Assembly (NCBI GenBank): GCA_027084145.1
Contig: JALWLM010000166.1
Span: forward strand, 16,159 to 21,900
Direction of reading: 5' to 3'
From: Crocinitomicaceae bacterium
GTDB lineage: Bacteria; Bacteroidota; Bacteroidia; Flavobacteriales_D; Crocinitomicaceae
Length of the DNA: 5,742 nt
Every line of letters begins with the position of its first letter. The first letter of the stretch is position 1. The position numbers and the translations under genes were made by a program. Positions 5,388 through 5,742 of the stretch are shown piece by piece. The notes under the pieces are model-generated. The model had not been told where the DNA came from. It was given only the letters and a program-made list of their open reading frames with translations, and did no database searches.

Positions 5388-5742
5388 TTGGTTTACAGTA
5401 AAAGTAAAATACACAAAACAATTAGATGACGGGGCATTGAAAAGGGTAACAGAACCATATCTTTTAGCTGCTTTATCTTTTACAGATGCAGAGGCAAGAA
5501 TTTATGAAGAGTTAGGCACATCTATTCGAGGAGAGTTTATGGTGACGGGAATAACAAGAACAGAGTTACATGATATCTTTGCTTATGATGATTCGGATGC
5601 TTGGTATAAATGTAAAGTGGTTTATGAAAACTTTGATGCAGATACGGAGAAATCAAAAAAAGTATCTCAAAACTTTCTTGTTTCAGCTAATTCAGTGAAG
5701 CAAGCCTATGAACGCATAGAAGAAAGTTTGGAAGGGATGTTG
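5380..5742 (+). CDS. DUF4494 family protein, truncated at right edge
   Basis: An ATG at 5380 opens 121 codons with no stop before the window ends. The sequence begins MNSWFTVKVKYTKQLDDGAL and contains KRVTEPYLLAALSFTDAEAR (21-40), GEFMVTGITR (51-60) and AWYKCKVVY (74-82). This pattern matches the DUF4494 family of small Bacteroidota proteins, usually around 150-160 residues, so roughly the last 30-40 are missing. There is no signal peptide or membrane helix, so it is probably cytoplasmic. The function is unknown. The second part (QNFLVSANSVKQAYERIEESL, 98-118) echoes the earlier YLLAALSFTDAEARIYEEL (27-45), suggesting two related halves that each pair a strand with an 'x-A-A/S-x-S/F' helix. 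It overlaps the tat-like gene by 8 bp in a different frame, which indicates translational coupling at the end of the five-gene run visible here. Confidence 0.88.
   Translation, partial: MNSWFTVKVKYTKQLDDGALKRVTEPYLLAALSFTDAEARIYEELGTSIRGEFMVTGITRTELHDIFAYDDSDAWYKCKVVYENFDADTEKSKKVSQNFLVSANSVKQAYERIEESLEGML

Overview
The window is AT-rich chromosomal DNA from a member of the Bacteroidota, most likely class Flavobacteriia. Four things support this: an N-terminus typical of secreted gliding-motility/T9SS-type surface proteins (THIMGGE...), a double-length NusB, a DUF4494 gene, and start codons preceded by A/T-rich sequence with no Shine-Dalgarno motif. The species cannot be fixed from sequence alone. 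No mobile element, tRNA, rRNA or CRISPR array is visible.

Left half, minus strand: a type-I ABC exporter half-transporter (719-2455) is followed after 81 bp by the 5' part of a large secreted protein gene that starts at a GTG (637) and runs off the left edge. That gene is easily missed, because an ATG-initiated reading frame in another phase (52-384) overlaps it. The 81-bp gap carries a perfect 7-bp inverted repeat.

Right half, plus strand: a 75-bp divergent intergenic region holds a TAnnTTTG-type -7 element and an operator-like inverted repeat. It opens a tightly packed run of five genes: leucine dehydrogenase family enzyme (2531-3640), NusB (3643-4590), a DUF1573 lipoprotein (4607-5002), a TatA/TatB-like membrane protein (5016-5387) and a DUF4494 protein (5380 to the right edge). 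Gaps are 2, 16, 13 and -8 bp, so they are probably co-transcribed. The set mixes branched-chain amino-acid catabolism, transcription antitermination, envelope functions and an uncharacterised protein. It looks like a housekeeping cluster rather than a dedicated system.

I found no convincing novel multi-gene system. The points most worth a second look are the extra, apparently duplicated NusB half-domain, a 24-bp perfect palindrome inside the ABC transporter coding sequence, an inverted repeat that encloses the tat-like start codon, and the GTG-initiated secreted protein.
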